Shown here: one piece after another, positions 54,916-64,000 of the stretch
How the letters are laid out: each line of letters begins with the position of its first letter
How positions within the stretch are numbered: position 1 is the stretch's first letter
Source of the DNA: an uncultured Pseudomonadota bacterium
GTDB taxonomy: Bacteria > Pseudomonadota > Zetaproteobacteria > Mariprofundales > Mariprofundaceae
Reading direction: 5' to 3'
Length of the DNA stretch: 64,000 bases
Assembly (NCBI GenBank): GCA_913055645.1
Contig: CAJXLC010000005.1
Coordinates: 1 to 64,000 of the forward strand
Notes under the pieces: model-generated
Told to the model about the DNA's origin: nothing
Seen by the model: only the letters and a program-made list of their open reading frames with translations
The model's database searches: none
Translations under genes and position numbers: made by a program

Positions 54916-56301
54916 TTATGCTTTAGGATGCAACATGGTTGTGGGGTCAAGCAGTTTATCCAGTTCAGATGACGAAAAAACACCTTGTTCCAAACATAAC
55001 TGGCGAACAGTTTTACCTTCTTTTACTGCCTGTTTGGCAAGGGCTGAAGCTTTATCATAGCCCATCATAGGTGCCAATGAGGTCACCATACTCATGCTCC
55101 ATTCAATTTGTTGTTCACATTTCTCGCGATTCGCTTCTAAACCTGCGATACATTTATCCGCAAACATCATACTCGCACGGGCTAAAGTGCTTTCTGATTG
55201 CAATAAATTATGCGCCATCACAGGTAGCATCACATTCAAATCAAGCAACCCCGATGCGCCACCAAAAGCAATGGTAGCATCATTACCAATCACCTGCGCA
55301 CATACTTGCGCCATAGATTCTGCAATCACGGGGTTTACCTTACCTGGCATGATTGATGAACCGGGTTGCACTGCGGGAACAGTAATTTCACCCAAACCAC
55401 AACGAGGTCCCATATTTAATACTCGAACATCATTGGCAATTTTCACCAATGACACTGCCAATGCCCGCAATGCACCAGATAATTCCACAGCAGCATCTTG
55501 AGCTGCTTGTGCTTCAAAATGATTTACAGCTTCACTAAAGTTAATACCATAAAACTCGGAAAGCTCCGCCGCCATACGCGCGCCAAATTCAGGATGCGTA
55601 TTCAAACCTGTACCAACAGCCGTACCACCTTGCGCCAATTCTGTAATACGTGGTAAACAAGCCTCTAAACGCGCAATACCAAGCTCAATTTGGCGCCCCC
55701 AAGAAGATATTTCCTGACCCAACGTAATCGGTGTTGCATCCATCAAATGCGTACGCCCAATTTTTACAACATCCATCATAGTTTCTGATTTCTGCTGTAA
55801 CACGCCATGTAAATGCTTCAAAGCTGGTATCAATTGATGTACCAACACATCCGCCGCTGCCACATGAATAGCCGTAGGAATCACATCATTGGATGATTGC
55901 CCCATGTTCACATGGTCATTGGGATGAATGTTCGCAGCTTTATCCAATTGCGCGCAACGGTGAGCAATCACTTCATTGGCATTCATATTGGTGGACGTTC
56001 CTGAACCCGTTTGAAAAATATCCAACACAAAATGCTTATCCAAATCACCATTAACCACTTCTTCTGCAGCTTTGCTTATCACTTTAGAGGCTGACTCATC
56101 CAGCTTACCCAAATCTAAATTCACTTTGGCAGCCGACTGCTTAATTCGCCCCAATGCCTTGATAAAGGTGCGCGAAAAACGCAAATCTGATACAGGAAAA
56201 TTTTCTACTGCTCGCGCTGTCGATGCACCATACATCGCATCCATCGGCACCTGCATTTCACCCATAGAGTCACTTTCAATCCGTGTTTTTTTATCCGTCA
56301 T
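54916..56301 (-). CDS. fumC: Class II fumarate hydratase FumC
   Basis: 461 aa. The signature GSSIMPGKVNP is intact, as are TGSGTSTNMNANEVIAHR, HPNDHVNMGQSSNDVIPTAIH and GRTHLMDATPITLGQE. It interconverts fumarate and malate without an iron-sulfur cluster. Start ATG 56301 (MTDKKTRIESDSMG) has GAGGA 5-6 bases ahead; the frame goes on to 56313. Confidence 0.93.
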   Translation of the reverse strand: MTDKKTRIESDSMGEMQVPMDAMYGASTARAVENFPVSDLRFSRTFIKALGRIKQSAAKVNLDLGKLDESASKVISKAAEEVVNGDLDKHFVLDIFQTGSGTSTNMNANEVIAHRCAQLDKAANIHPNDHVNMGQSSNDVIPTAIHVAAADVLVHQLIPALKHLHGVLQQKSETMMDVVKIGRTHLMDATPITLGQEISSWGRQIELGIARLEACLPRITELAQGGTAVGTGLNTHPEFGARMAAELSEFYGINFSEAVNHFEAQAAQDAAVELSGALRALAVSLVKIANDVRVLNMGPRCGLGEITVPAVQPGSSIMPGKVNPVIAESMAQVCAQVIGNDATIAFGGASGLLDLNVMLPVMAHNLLQSESTLARASMMFADKCIAGLEANREKCEQQIEWSMSMVTSLAPMMGYDKASALAKQAVKEGKTVRQLCLEQGVFSSSELDKLLDPTTMLHPKA

Positions 56302-56355
56302 ATCTATCCTCATCCATTTAAGCTATTTGTTATTTATTCGTTGGGTTTTCGCAAC

Positions 56356-56369
56356 GCGACATGTGTCGC
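56356..56369 (-). repeat. GCGAC/GTCGC hairpin overlapping a stop codon (copy 2)
   Basis: The same layout as at 522-535: GCGAC, 4-base loop, GTCGC, with the last base being part of the TAG stop of the phosphatase gene; the shared context GAATAGCGACAC...GTCGCGTT runs over about 20 bases. Confidence 0.45.
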
Positions 56370-57997
56370 TATTCAGCACGCCTTAACCACAACATAGTCA
56401 CATCATCAGAAGCCGCTAATTTGCCAAAATCATCCAATTCATCCTGAAGCTGTTGAGATAATACAGCAATATCCAATGTGTGATGCTCTGCAAACCATGT
56501 CTTTACTCGATGCTCGCCAAACATCTCATCTGAGTCGTAATTCATCGCCTCGGTAATACCATCACTATAAACCAACAAGGTATCATCTTTTTCGAGCTTT
56601 TGTTCAGACACCTCAAACGTTAAATCAGGCTGTAATCCCATGGGCGGTGATGATGCTTCAAATGCCTCAACCTTCCCATCTCGGCACAATAATGCTGGAA
56701 CATGCCCTGCATTCAACCATAACAAAGCATTGGATTCAGGTTGTAACTTTGCCAAAAATAATGTCACAAAACGCCCCCCTGTCAGGGTTTCACACAGGGT
56801 ATTGTTAATATATTCGGCTGCTTTTTCAAAAGCCAGCTCCAAGTGTGCCAATGCATGCAACATGGCTCGTAAATTCGCGACTGTGAGTGCAGCGGGATAA
56901 CCTTTACCTGCAACATCTGCAACAACCAGCCATACACGACCGTCAGGCAATTCAATGTGATCATAATAATCACCACCCACCGCCTCACAACTCTGTTCAA
57001 AACCCAATACCTGATAATTTTTAATATCTGGGATATCTACGGGCAACATAGCATGATGAATCTCTACAGCGATTTCCAGCCCATGCTTTAATTCCTCACG
57101 CTCTTTCAGACCTGCAAAGGCCGTATTCATACCTTTCGCTAAAGTGCCGAATTCATCATCACTCAATACAGCTACATATCCATCATACTGACCCTGTCGC
57201 ATACGTTCCAAGCCCACAGAGAAGCTTGCCATCACTTGCTTTAAAAGTTTACCAACCGTAAATACAAGCCATGCACCCGCTAACATCAATAAAACAAATA
57301 GCACACCTGCTTGCAATAAAATAAACTGTTGTTCAGATGCACTATCCGCATCCAAAATAAGATAAACAAAAAGTGCCAATATACTGGCTGGTAAAGCACT
57401 GGTAATAAGAAATATAACCCATGGACGGCGTGATATTTTATTCCAACGTAACACATGGCTATAGTCATCATTTAACGTGTGTAAGAATAGACCGCTTACC
57501 GCCAGTTCATCACGTAAGCGTACGCTATATGCCAAGGTCATCGACAAAGCCATGCTCGGAGCCAGCACGCCTGCCCCGTAGAACAATGATAATGTCAAAG
57601 CAATCGACATGCGTGGTGTCAAGACAACACCACTAACTGCCGCACCAATATTTAACACTAAAATGAGATACATTGCACAGCACAACCCTGCAATAAAGAA
57701 CCCTTTCAAAGCCCGCTTTGGTAGTAATGAAATACTTTGTTCCAAATAGCGCTGTGTTTTTCGCGTAGGTTTATCCAACCAGGATTGTCCTCGTTTCAGT
57801 GGCCCATAAACCCACACTGCTGTACCTACAAATACTACTGTAAACACAGTCATATCCATCAACGATAGCCACCATGGAATCGCAATAGATGCACTATTAC
57901 CAAACATTCGCATCACCCACTGGGCAACAATAAACACCATCAAAAGTGGCCATAAAACAGCAATAAAATGCCATATTGATAGTTTAGGTTTTAACAT
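56369..57997 (-). CDS. HAMP-containing PP2C/SpoIIE-type serine phosphatase
   Basis: 542 aa. Several N-terminal membrane helices (about residues 10-270, including WHFIAVLWPLLMVFIVAQWV and FILLQAGVLFVLLMLAGAWLVF), then a HAMP-like stretch (VGLERMRQGQYDGYVAVLSDDEFGTLAKGMN) and a C-terminal SpoIIE phosphatase: QSCEAVGGDYYDHIELPDGRVWLVVADVAGKGYPAAL, FVTLFLAKLQPESNALLWLNAGHVPALL and DTLLVYSDGITEAMN. The metal-binding Asp residues are present. It probably controls an anti-sigma partner switch; no STAS or anti-sigma gene lies in this window. Confidence 0.85.
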   Translation of the reverse strand: MLKPKLSIWHFIAVLWPLLMVFIVAQWVMRMFGNSASIAIPWWLSLMDMTVFTVVFVGTAVWVYGPLKRGQSWLDKPTRKTQRYLEQSISLLPKRALKGFFIAGLCCAMYLILVLNIGAAVSGVVLTPRMSIALTLSLFYGAGVLAPSMALSMTLAYSVRLRDELAVSGLFLHTLNDDYSHVLRWNKISRRPWVIFLITSALPASILALFVYLILDADSASEQQFILLQAGVLFVLLMLAGAWLVFTVGKLLKQVMASFSVGLERMRQGQYDGYVAVLSDDEFGTLAKGMNTAFAGLKEREELKHGLEIAVEIHHAMLPVDIPDIKNYQVLGFEQSCEAVGGDYYDHIELPDGRVWLVVADVAGKGYPAALTVANLRAMLHALAHLELAFEKAAEYINNTLCETLTGGRFVTLFLAKLQPESNALLWLNAGHVPALLCRDGKVEAFEASSPPMGLQPDLTFEVSEQKLEKDDTLLVYSDGITEAMNYDSDEMFGEHRVKTWFAEHHTLDIAVLSQQLQDELDDFGKLAASDDVTMLWLRRAE

Positions 57998-58013
57998 GCA
58001 GCCACTTTAGCAT

Positions 58014-58048
58014 AAAAAAGGGTGGATGAAATAATTTCACCCACCCTT
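58014..58048 (-). terminator. Rho-independent terminator after dapB
   Basis: AAGGGTGG, TGAAAT, loop, ATTTCA, CCACCCTT with one mismatch, then T-rich DNA on the minus strand. It may work in both directions but the phosphatase gene next to it points away. Confidence 0.85.
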
Positions 58049-58083
58049 ACAAAAAATACGTAACTTCATTCAACCGTTGAATG

Positions 58084-58878
58084 TTATAAACCCAATACAT
58101 CCTGCATATCATACCAGCCCACTGGCTGCTCTAATATCCAAGATGCAGCGCGCACGGCTCCTTTGGCAAAGACAATACGATCTTGCGCAAAATGATTAAT
58201 TTCAATGCGTTCTTCATCAGCAATAAATGAAGCTTTATGGTCACCAATAATGTTACCACCACGCACCACTGAAAAACCAATGCTTCCAGCCTCCCGTGCG
58301 CCAGTAATACCCTCGCGCGCATACACCGCAACATCATCAAGTTTCACATCACGTCCATCTGCCAAAGCACGCCCCATCGCCAAAGCTGTGCCTGACGGCG
58401 CATCTACTTTATGTTTGTGATGTGCTTCATAAATTTCTGCATCATAATCACTACCCAGCACCTGTGCGGCTTGTTGAATCAAACTCAAAGCCAAATTCAC
58501 ACCTACTGAATAATTGGCTGCCATCACCACCCGTGAGTTAGCAAGTGTTGATTTCAACTCATCCATTTGTGCAGGTTCAAAACCTGTTGTGCCAATCACC
58601 ATCGCCATACCATGCTTAGCAACAAATTTAGCATGCTCCAAACAACCTTGCGGTGCTGTGAAATCAATCAACACATCGCCAGCTTCGCAGCTTGACAAAT
58701 CATCCACCAAACTCACACCCAATGCACCAATCCCGGCTAAATTTCCAGCATCTGTGCCAAGAAGTGGTGAGTTTTCTCGCTCAGTTGCAGCAACCAGTTC
58801 TGCACCTTCGCTGGCATCAATCGCTTTAACCAACATGCGCCCCATACGCCCAGAAGCACCTGTTACAATAACTTTCAT
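58084..58878 (-). CDS. dapB: 4-Hydroxy-tetrahydrodipicolinate reductase DapB
   Basis: 264 aa. NAD(P)-binding VIVTGASGRMGRMLVKAI, VIGTTGFEP, and EAHHKHKVDAPSGTALAMGRAL, the family signature with the catalytic His and Lys. It takes part in lysine and diaminopimelate synthesis. Its ATG overlaps the dnaJ stop by one base (TAATG), so translation is coupled to dnaJ. Confidence 0.94.
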   Translation of the reverse strand: MKVIVTGASGRMGRMLVKAIDASEGAELVAATERENSPLLGTDAGNLAGIGALGVSLVDDLSSCEAGDVLIDFTAPQGCLEHAKFVAKHGMAMVIGTTGFEPAQMDELKSTLANSRVVMAANYSVGVNLALSLIQQAAQVLGSDYDAEIYEAHHKHKVDAPSGTALAMGRALADGRDVKLDDVAVYAREGITGAREAGSIGFSVVRGGNIIGDHKASFIADEERIEINHFAQDRIVFAKGAVRAASWILEQPVGWYDMQDVLGL

Positions 58879-60023
58879 TATTTCACCTCGCTCGCCAAAT
58901 CATCTAAAAAGCTTTTTACTTTACCCAAAAATGATGAGCGTTCTGGATACACCTCATCACCGGTTGCTTCAGCAAACTTTTCCAAAGATTCCTTTTGCAC
59001 TTTCGATAGTTTTTTAGGTACAGCAATATTCACACGCACATATAAATCACCCGTTTGATTGGTACGCACATCTGGCACACCATGCCCACGCAAACGAAAA
59101 ACACGACCAGCTTCAGTTCCTGCTGGAATACGAATTTTCACCTTGCCCGTTAATGTAGGCGCATCAATTTCTGTACCCAACACAGCTTGCGGGAACGTAA
59201 CAGGCATATCACAATGTAAATCAGCTCCATCACGCTCAAAAATCGCATGCTCTTTCAAGCTAACAACCACATACAAGTCACCAGCAGGTCCGCCATGTTC
59301 ACCCACTTCACCTTCGCCTGACACACGTACTTGTGCACCATGATAGACACCAGCAGGAACTTTAATTTTCAAGTTTTTGGTGACACGTTTACGGCCTGAA
59401 CCTCCGCAACTCACACAAGGGGATTCAATTTTTTTACCAGCCCCATGGCATGCAGGACATGTACGACGTACCGCAAAAAATCCTTGCTGCATCTGCACTT
59501 GTCCATGACCACCACAGGTCGTACAAGGTACAGGGTTTGTGCCAGGGCGTGCGCCTGAACCATCACAGGTATCACAATGGGCATGTTTGGGAATATCCAG
59601 TGAAACTTCTTTTCCTGTAGCGGCTTCTTCTAATGTAATCTCCAAATCATAACGTAAATCCGAACCACGGTTGACCTGCTGACCTCCGCCACCAGCTCCG
59701 CCGAACATATTGCCAAATACATCACCAAACAAATCACCAAAATCACGGTAAGCATGTGAATCTTGGAATCCACCTGCACCAAAACCGCCCATTTGCGCAT
59801 CCACACCAGCATGACCATATTGATCATAGCGAGCACGCTTATCTTCATCGGATAACACTTCATAAGCTTCGGTAACTTCACGAAAGTTTGCAGCCGCTGT
59901 CTCATCATCAGGATTTTTATCGGGATGATATTTCATCGCTAATTTTCGATAAGCACGCTTAATACCATTGGCATCTGTGCCTTTATCTACACCCAAAACT
60001 TCATAATAATCGCGTTGTGACAC
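58878..60023 (-). CDS. dnaJ: Chaperone DnaJ
   Basis: 381 aa. J-domain with YHPDKN, a glycine-rich linker with [11 protein letters not shown], and four zinc-finger repeats: [32 protein letters not shown]. The C-terminal substrate-binding domains follow. It is the co-chaperone of DnaK, 93 bases downstream of dnaK with a hairpin between them. Confidence 0.95.
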   Translation of the reverse strand: MSQRDYYEVLGVDKGTDANGIKRAYRKLAMKYHPDKNPDDETAAANFREVTEAYEVLSDEDKRARYDQYGHAGVDAQMGGFGAGGFQDSHAYRDFGDLFGDVFGNMFGGAGGGGQQVNRGSDLRYDLEITLEEAATGKEVSLDIPKHAHCDTCDGSGARPGTNPVPCTTCGGHGQVQMQQGFFAVRRTCPACHGAGKKIESPCVSCGGSGRKRVTKNLKIKVPAGVYHGAQVRVSGEGEVGEHGGPAGDLYVVVSLKEHAIFERDGADLHCDMPVTFPQAVLGTEIDAPTLTGKVKIRIPAGTEAGRVFRLRGHGVPDVRTNQTGDLYVRVNIAVPKKLSKVQKESLEKFAEATGDEVYPERSSFLGKVKSFLDDLASEVK

Positions 60024-60065
60024 TAGGACTCTCCAAACTTTATATTCTTCAAACTCTCAAACAAC

Positions 60066-60099
60066 AAAGGGAGCAAGACATAAATGCCTGCTCCCCTTT
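60066..60099 (-). other. Intercistronic hairpin between dnaK and dnaJ
   Basis: AAAGGGGAGCA pairs with TGCTCCCTTT on the minus strand around an AT-rich loop with one bulge; only TTTGTTG follows. It may be a partial terminator or an mRNA stability element lowering dnaJ relative to dnaK. Confidence 0.5.
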
Positions 60100-60116
60100 A
60101 TCAAGCAATCTAGCAA

Positions 60117-62072
60117 TTACTTTTTATCATCAACCACTTCTGCATCAACCACTTCCGCATCCATCACGTCTGCATCTTTTGGTTTTGAAGCTGCATCAGC
60201 TCCCGTTGCAGAACCTTCTGGTGCAGTGCCAGCAGCATCGCCTGCTTCAGAAGCCGCTTGTTCAGCTTGCATCTTTTGATACACAGCTTCGCCCAACTTC
60301 TGTGATTTCTCACCCAAGTTTTCTTCAGCTTTCTTGATTGCTTCAAGATCACTGCCTTCCAATGCAGTTTTTAATTCAGCCATCGCTGTTTCAATCGCAG
60401 CTTTGGTTTCATCATCCACAGCATCACCATTTTCTTTCAATGATTTTTCAGTGGCATAATACATTTGATCAGCACGGTTACGTGTCTCAATGCCTTCTTT
60501 TGCCTTGGCATCTTCATCAGCATGTGCTTCAGCATCTTGTTTCATGCGTTCGATTTCTTCTTCAGATAAGCCAGAACCTGATTCAATACGAATCGAAGTT
60601 TCTTTGCCTGTACCTTTATCTTTGGCATGCACATGAATAATACCATTGGCATCAATATCAAAGGTCACTTCAATTTGAGGCATGCCACGTGGTGCTGGAG
60701 CAATACCTTCCAAGTTAAACAAACCCATTTCTTTATTGGCGGAGAAGATTTCACGTTCACCCTGTGCAATTTTAATGGTTACTGCTGTTTGATTGTCTGC
60801 CGCAGTGGTATAAGTTTGAGATTTCTTGGTAGGAATGGTGGTATTCTTATCAATAATCTTATTGAATAAACCACCTTCCACTTCAATACCCAAAGACAAT
60901 GGCGTAACATCCAATAGCAACACATCTGTTACATCACCAGTAAGGATTGCGCCCTGAATACCAGCACCAATGGCCACCACTTCATCAGGATTCACACCTT
61001 TATGAGGCTCTTTACCAAAGAATGCTTCCACTTTTTCTTGCACCAATGGCATACGAGTTTGACCACCCACCAATACTACATCATGGATTTCAGAGGCTTT
61101 CACACCAGCATCTTTCAATGCTTGTTTACATGGAGCCAATGAACGCTCAACCAAATCACCCACTAAAGATTCAAACTTGGCACGGGTAACCTTCACCAAC
61201 AAATGTTTAGGACCTGAAGCATCTGCTGTGATAAATGGTAAGTTTACTTCTGTTTGTTGCGATGAAGAAAGCTCAATCTTGGCTTTTTCAGCAGCTTCTT
61301 TTAAACGTTGTAATGCCAATTTGTCTTCTAGCAAGTCTACACCGTTTTCTTTCTTAAACTCTTCAGCTAAATATTTGATAAGCACTTGGTCAAAATCTTC
61401 ACCACCCAAGAATGTATCACCATTAGTCGATTTAACTTCAAATACACCATCACCGATTTCAAGAATCGACACGTCAAATGTACCACCACCCAAATCGTAA
61501 ACAGCAATCAAATGATTTTCTTCGGTTTTATCCAAACCATACGCCAATGCCGCAGCGGTTGGCTCATTCACAATACGAAGTACGTTAAGACCAGCAATTG
61601 CACCTGCATCCTTGGTTGCCTGACGTTGTGAATCGTTAAAGTAAGCAGGTACTGTAATCACTGCATCAGTAACAGTTTCACCCAAATAATCTTCAGCTGT
61701 TGATTTCATTTTTTGCAAGGTAATCGCAGAGACTTCCTGTGGGCTCATTTTCTTACCATCAGCTTCAACCCAAGCATCGCCATTATCAGCCGCAACAATC
61801 GGATAAGAAACCAAATCATGATGATGTTTGGTTTCTTTTGAATCAAACTTGCGGCCAATCAAACGTTTTACCGCATAAAAAGTGTTATCTGGATTGGTAA
61901 CCATCTGACGTTTTGCAGCAGCACCCACCAAACGCTCATCGGCTGTAAATGCAACCACAGATGGGGTTGTATTATCGCCTTCACTGTTTGGAATTACTTT
62001 GTGTGTATCACCTTCCATCACAGATACACATGAATTGGTTGTTCCTAAATCAATACCAATGACTTTTGCCAT
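60117..62072 (-). CDS. dnaK: Chaperone DnaK (Hsp70)
   Basis: 651 aa. [32 protein letters not shown] and [13 protein letters not shown] are the Hsp70 signatures; the substrate domain with [20 protein letters not shown] and a C-terminal acidic tail follow. The tail shows short A/D/V-rich repeats ([14 protein letters not shown]) and lacks any membrane signal. The SD CAGGAG is present. It lies downstream of grpE. Confidence 0.96.
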   Translation of the reverse strand: MAKVIGIDLGTTNSCVSVMEGDTHKVIPNSEGDNTTPSVVAFTADERLVGAAAKRQMVTNPDNTFYAVKRLIGRKFDSKETKHHHDLVSYPIVAADNGDAWVEADGKKMSPQEVSAITLQKMKSTAEDYLGETVTDAVITVPAYFNDSQRQATKDAGAIAGLNVLRIVNEPTAAALAYGLDKTEENHLIAVYDLGGGTFDVSILEIGDGVFEVKSTNGDTFLGGEDFDQVLIKYLAEEFKKENGVDLLEDKLALQRLKEAAEKAKIELSSSQQTEVNLPFITADASGPKHLLVKVTRAKFESLVGDLVERSLAPCKQALKDAGVKASEIHDVVLVGGQTRMPLVQEKVEAFFGKEPHKGVNPDEVVAIGAGIQGAILTGDVTDVLLLDVTPLSLGIEVEGGLFNKIIDKNTTIPTKKSQTYTTAADNQTAVTIKIAQGEREIFSANKEMGLFNLEGIAPAPRGMPQIEVTFDIDANGIIHVHAKDKGTGKETSIRIESGSGLSEEEIERMKQDAEAHADEDAKAKEGIETRNRADQMYYATEKSLKENGDAVDDETKAAIETAMAELKTALEGSDLEAIKKAEENLGEKSQKLGEAVYQKMQAEQAASEAGDAAGTAPEGSATGADAASKPKDADVMDAEVVDAEVVDDKK

Positions 62073-62169
62073 GTTCTACTCTCCTGTACTTCTTCAAACT
62101 TTAATTTCTTCTTACTGCTTGTATGGGGGCGCTCATTTCTCGATTCAACCCCTACTAACATATTGCGCT

Positions 62170-62727
62170 TTACTTTCCGCTGGATACCAATACCCGTGCT
62201 GGGCGAATCAAACGTCCATTCAGGGTATATCCAGCACAATGTTGATTAACCACTACTCCTTCAGGTTCATCGGATGGCATTTGTGATAATGCCTCATGTT
62301 TATGCGGGTCAAACTGCTCGCCCACAGCATCAATACGTTCCACATCAAATTTGCCCATCATATCATGCCATGAATCCAAGGTACGTTGCACACCATCACG
62401 CAAGGCATCCTCTTTGCCTTCTTCCACATCCAATGCACGTTCAAGATTGTCCACCACATCAAGCAGAGCCACAGTAAATTTCTCTACTGCAAATTTACGT
62501 GCATCCACCACTTCACGAGCTGTACGTTTGCGCAAGTTATCCATTTCAGCATGTTGACGAAGCAACTTATCATTAAGTTCAGTGACTTCATTCTGTAGCG
62601 CCTGCATTGGATCAATCGGTTCACCTTCTTCATCAACAGTGAGTACATCATCTTCAAGTGATGTTTCTTCGTTTATTGTTTCAACTTCTTGGTCTTCAAT
62701 GTCTTGTTTCTCATTCTTGCTGCTCAC
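62170..62727 (-). CDS. grpE: Nucleotide exchange factor GrpE
   Basis: 185 aa. An acidic N-terminus is followed by a long helix (LQNEVTELNDKLLRQHAEMDNLRKRTAREV) and the four-helix and beta-wing parts (VNQHCAGYTLNGRLIRPARVLVS). It frees ADP from DnaK. The start is GTG 62727 with GGAGG 6 bases upstream. It is the first gene of grpE-dnaK-dnaJ-dapB. Confidence 0.93.
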   Translation of the reverse strand: MSSKNEKQDIEDQEVETINEETSLEDDVLTVDEEGEPIDPMQALQNEVTELNDKLLRQHAEMDNLRKRTAREVVDARKFAVEKFTVALLDVVDNLERALDVEEGKEDALRDGVQRTLDSWHDMMGKFDVERIDAVGEQFDPHKHEALSQMPSDEPEGVVVNQHCAGYTLNGRLIRPARVLVSSGK

Positions 62728-62756
62728 AAAAATCCTCCATCAATTGGCTAGTCGGT

Positions 62757-62786
62757 TATATAGGTATCCCATAATCCATTTTCAAG
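62757..62786 (-). promoter_or_regulatory. Sigma-32-like heat-shock promoter
   Basis: On the minus strand CTTGAAA (62786-62780), a 15-base spacer and CCTATATA (62764-62757) fit the sigma-32 consensus (CTTGAAA, 13-15 bases, CCCCATNT) with a perfect -35. It lies 30 bases upstream of the grpE start. Confidence 0.6.
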
Positions 62787-62806
62787 CCCCCCAATATAAA
62801 AGATAC

Positions 62807-62927
62807 GTAACTATTCAGATTGCTACTGATTTGCTCAAGATTAAGGCGAAAAAGCGCAGCGTACTTCCTGTACGTGAGAATTTTCAACGCAGAGATTATG
62901 TAAATCAGTGGTGAGCGGAGTAGTTAC
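62807..62927. repeat. Palindromic intergenic element, 121-bp copy
   Basis: The left end GTAACTATTCAGATTGCTAC and the right end GGTGAGCGGAGTAGTTAC are inverted (GTAACTA / TAGTTAC, then CTGATTT / AAATCAG further in). The centre is GCGTAC-TTCCT-GTACGT. It could fold into one long stem. It sits just upstream of the grpE promoter. This is the best-preserved copy. Confidence 0.7.
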
Positions 62928-63031
62928 AAAAATGCATACAAATATTCTACAACTTGCAACTCACAGCCTCAACCGCAATATGTGGCGCGATAAAAACACC
63001 TCACAAAACCGTTGATGGAGTAATCACAACC

Positions 63032-63853
63032 ATGCAAAAGTTAGCCCAAAACATCATCCAACATGTTCGTTTTGAACAATTTATTATCGCAGTCATCCTA
63101 ATAAGTGCTGTACTTATCGGATTGGAAACATCTCCAGAAATCATGCTGTCATATGGTGATTGGATTCACCTTGGCAACCAACTGGTACTTGCCGTTTTTA
63201 TCATCGAAGCAGCACTTAAAATATATGCCGTCGCACCCAAACTCAGTGGGTATTTTGGTAAGGGCTGGAATATCTTTGATTTCTCCATCATTTTACTCGC
63301 TCTGTTACCAAGTACGGGTGAATTTGCCATGATTGCACGCTTGGCTCGTCTACTTCGTGTACTTCGCCTTATTTCAGCGATTCCTGAATTACGTTTGATT
63401 GTCTCCACACTCATGCGCTCTATTCCTAGTATGGCAAATGTTATGTTATTGATGAGTGTTATCTTTTATATTTACGCCGTGGCAGGGCAGCAGTTATTCC
63501 ATGAACATGACCCAGAGCATTGGCATAATATAGGTATTTCATTGCTTACATTATTTCGCATTGTCACCTTGGAAGATTGGACAGATGTCATGTACACAGC
63601 TATGGAAATGAATCCATACAGTTGGATTTATTTTGTCTCATTTGTCATTCTTGGCACGTTTGTGATTATCAATTTATTCATTGCTGTGGTGATTAATAAT
63701 CTCGATGAAGCCAAACAAGAACGCCTCGCCGAAATGCGTACGCCACCCAGTCGAGATGATTTACTCAAAGAACTAGCTCAAACACAAAAGGCGTTATTAT
63801 CACTGAGTCAGCAGCTTGCGAATAAAGATATGGATACACTTATAAATAAATAA
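63032..63853 (+). CDS. NaChBac-type voltage-gated cation channel
   Basis: 273 aa, the usual size for bacterial Nav channels. S1-S4 includes an S4 with arginines at residues 103, 106, 109 and 112 (ARLARLLRVLR). The pore has the filter TLEDWTD (179-185), S6 is VIINLFIAVVINNL, and a coiled coil (LLKELAQTQKALLSLSQQL) ends the protein. The second Asp and the last Asp make the filter more acidic than the common TLESWSM, so Ca2+ permeation is likely (inference). ATG 63032 has GGAG 11 bases upstream; the open frame before it is not conserved-looking. Confidence 0.88.
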   Translation: MQKLAQNIIQHVRFEQFIIAVILISAVLIGLETSPEIMLSYGDWIHLGNQLVLAVFIIEAALKIYAVAPKLSGYFGKGWNIFDFSIILLALLPSTGEFAMIARLARLLRVLRLISAIPELRLIVSTLMRSIPSMANVMLLMSVIFYIYAVAGQQLFHEHDPEHWHNIGISLLTLFRIVTLEDWTDVMYTAMEMNPYSWIYFVSFVILGTFVIINLFIAVVINNLDEAKQERLAEMRTPPSRDDLLKELAQTQKALLSLSQQLANKDMDTLINK

Positions 63854-63903
63854 CCATACAAAAGTTGTGCTTTAATTTCATTTCTATTAGAAACCGCAAT
63901 TCG

Positions 63904-64000
63904 ATGTTTCATATTATTGATGATGAGCCCATGCTCCGCGAACTTTTGGATACCATTATTGATGATGCGGGATTTTCTTCTCGCAGTTTTGAATCGGGCG
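63904..64000 (+). CDS. Response regulator, receiver domain start (partial)
   Basis: The frame from ATG 63904 reads MFHIIDDEPMLRELLDTIID and runs off the window after 32 codons. IIDDEP is the acidic pocket of a CheY-like receiver domain. The output domain is unseen. Confidence 0.7.
   Translation, partial: MFHIIDDEPMLRELLDTIIDDAGFSSRSFESG

Noticed and set aside
1-64000. CRISPR arrays, tRNA/rRNA genes, prophage
   Set aside because: No regularly spaced repeats, no cloverleaf or CCA-ending sequence and no phage structural genes were found on reading both strands.

Overview
The window reads as ordinary chromosome of a low-GC (roughly 40% by eye) Gram-negative proteobacterium. Pointers are coq7 (aerobic ubiquinone synthesis), glnE plus an adenylylatable glnA, hflD, yajR, ettA, an AsmA-like protein, dapB directly behind dnaJ, and the rimP-nusA-ylxR-infB-rbfA-truB order. 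A zetaproteobacterial (Ghiorsea/Mariprofundus-like) host would fit, but that is inference and nothing in the window proves it. No tRNA, rRNA or CRISPR array was found.

Layout. 1-17 kb is mostly minus strand: a 59-aa gene, a DUF455 ferritin-like protein divergent from hflD, a K+ channel with a YqhA partner, yajR, yciO, an AsmA-like protein, a five-gene Gld-type ABC operon (ATPase, permease, GldG-like, DUF4340, HAD phosphatase), a GGDEF-EAL protein and a very unusual 956-aa CASTOR/POLLUX-type channel. 17-21 kb is plus strand: tatD, tcdA and typA/bipA. 20.8-23.8 kb is a nested mobile region: an IS200/IS605 element (tnpA-tnpB) whose tnpB is split by an IS3-family element with a 4-bp target duplication. 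23.9-32.4 kb is the minus-strand translation operon rimP-nusA-ylxR-infB-rbfA-DHH-truB-cyclophilin. 32.5-36.2 kb holds a lipoprotein, ettA and a yebC-family gene.

36.5-38.7 kb is a patchwork island: a diverged 3' fragment of ilvD fused to a broken psd gene, a membrane protein, a VapBC-like toxin-antitoxin pair with visible promoter and operator, and a nucleotidyltransferase remnant. The intact ilvD follows. 40.7-45.4 kb (plus) is nadA, an OmpA-like coiled-coil protein, a LOG-family protein, coq7 and trmL. 45.4-62.7 kb (minus) carries arsM and arsS (arsenic methylation and arsenosugar chemistry), rsmB, glnE, a KefB-type antiporter, glnA, fumC, a SpoIIE-type phosphatase and grpE-dnaK-dnaJ-dapB with a sigma-32-like promoter. 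The window ends with a NaChBac-type channel and the start of a response regulator (plus).

Points of most interest: the 956-aa channel with two successive voltage-sensor-like modules before one pore; a NaChBac-like channel with the acidic filter TLEDWTD; a family of about 90-120-bp palindromic intergenic elements (three full copies and one end); the ilvD/psd scar; the IS-split TnpB whose guide-RNA end is intact; and a promoter followed at once by an intrinsic-terminator hairpin ahead of rimP-nusA. Many start codons were moved inward from the longest frame using Shine-Dalgarno (SD) position; each entry says so.
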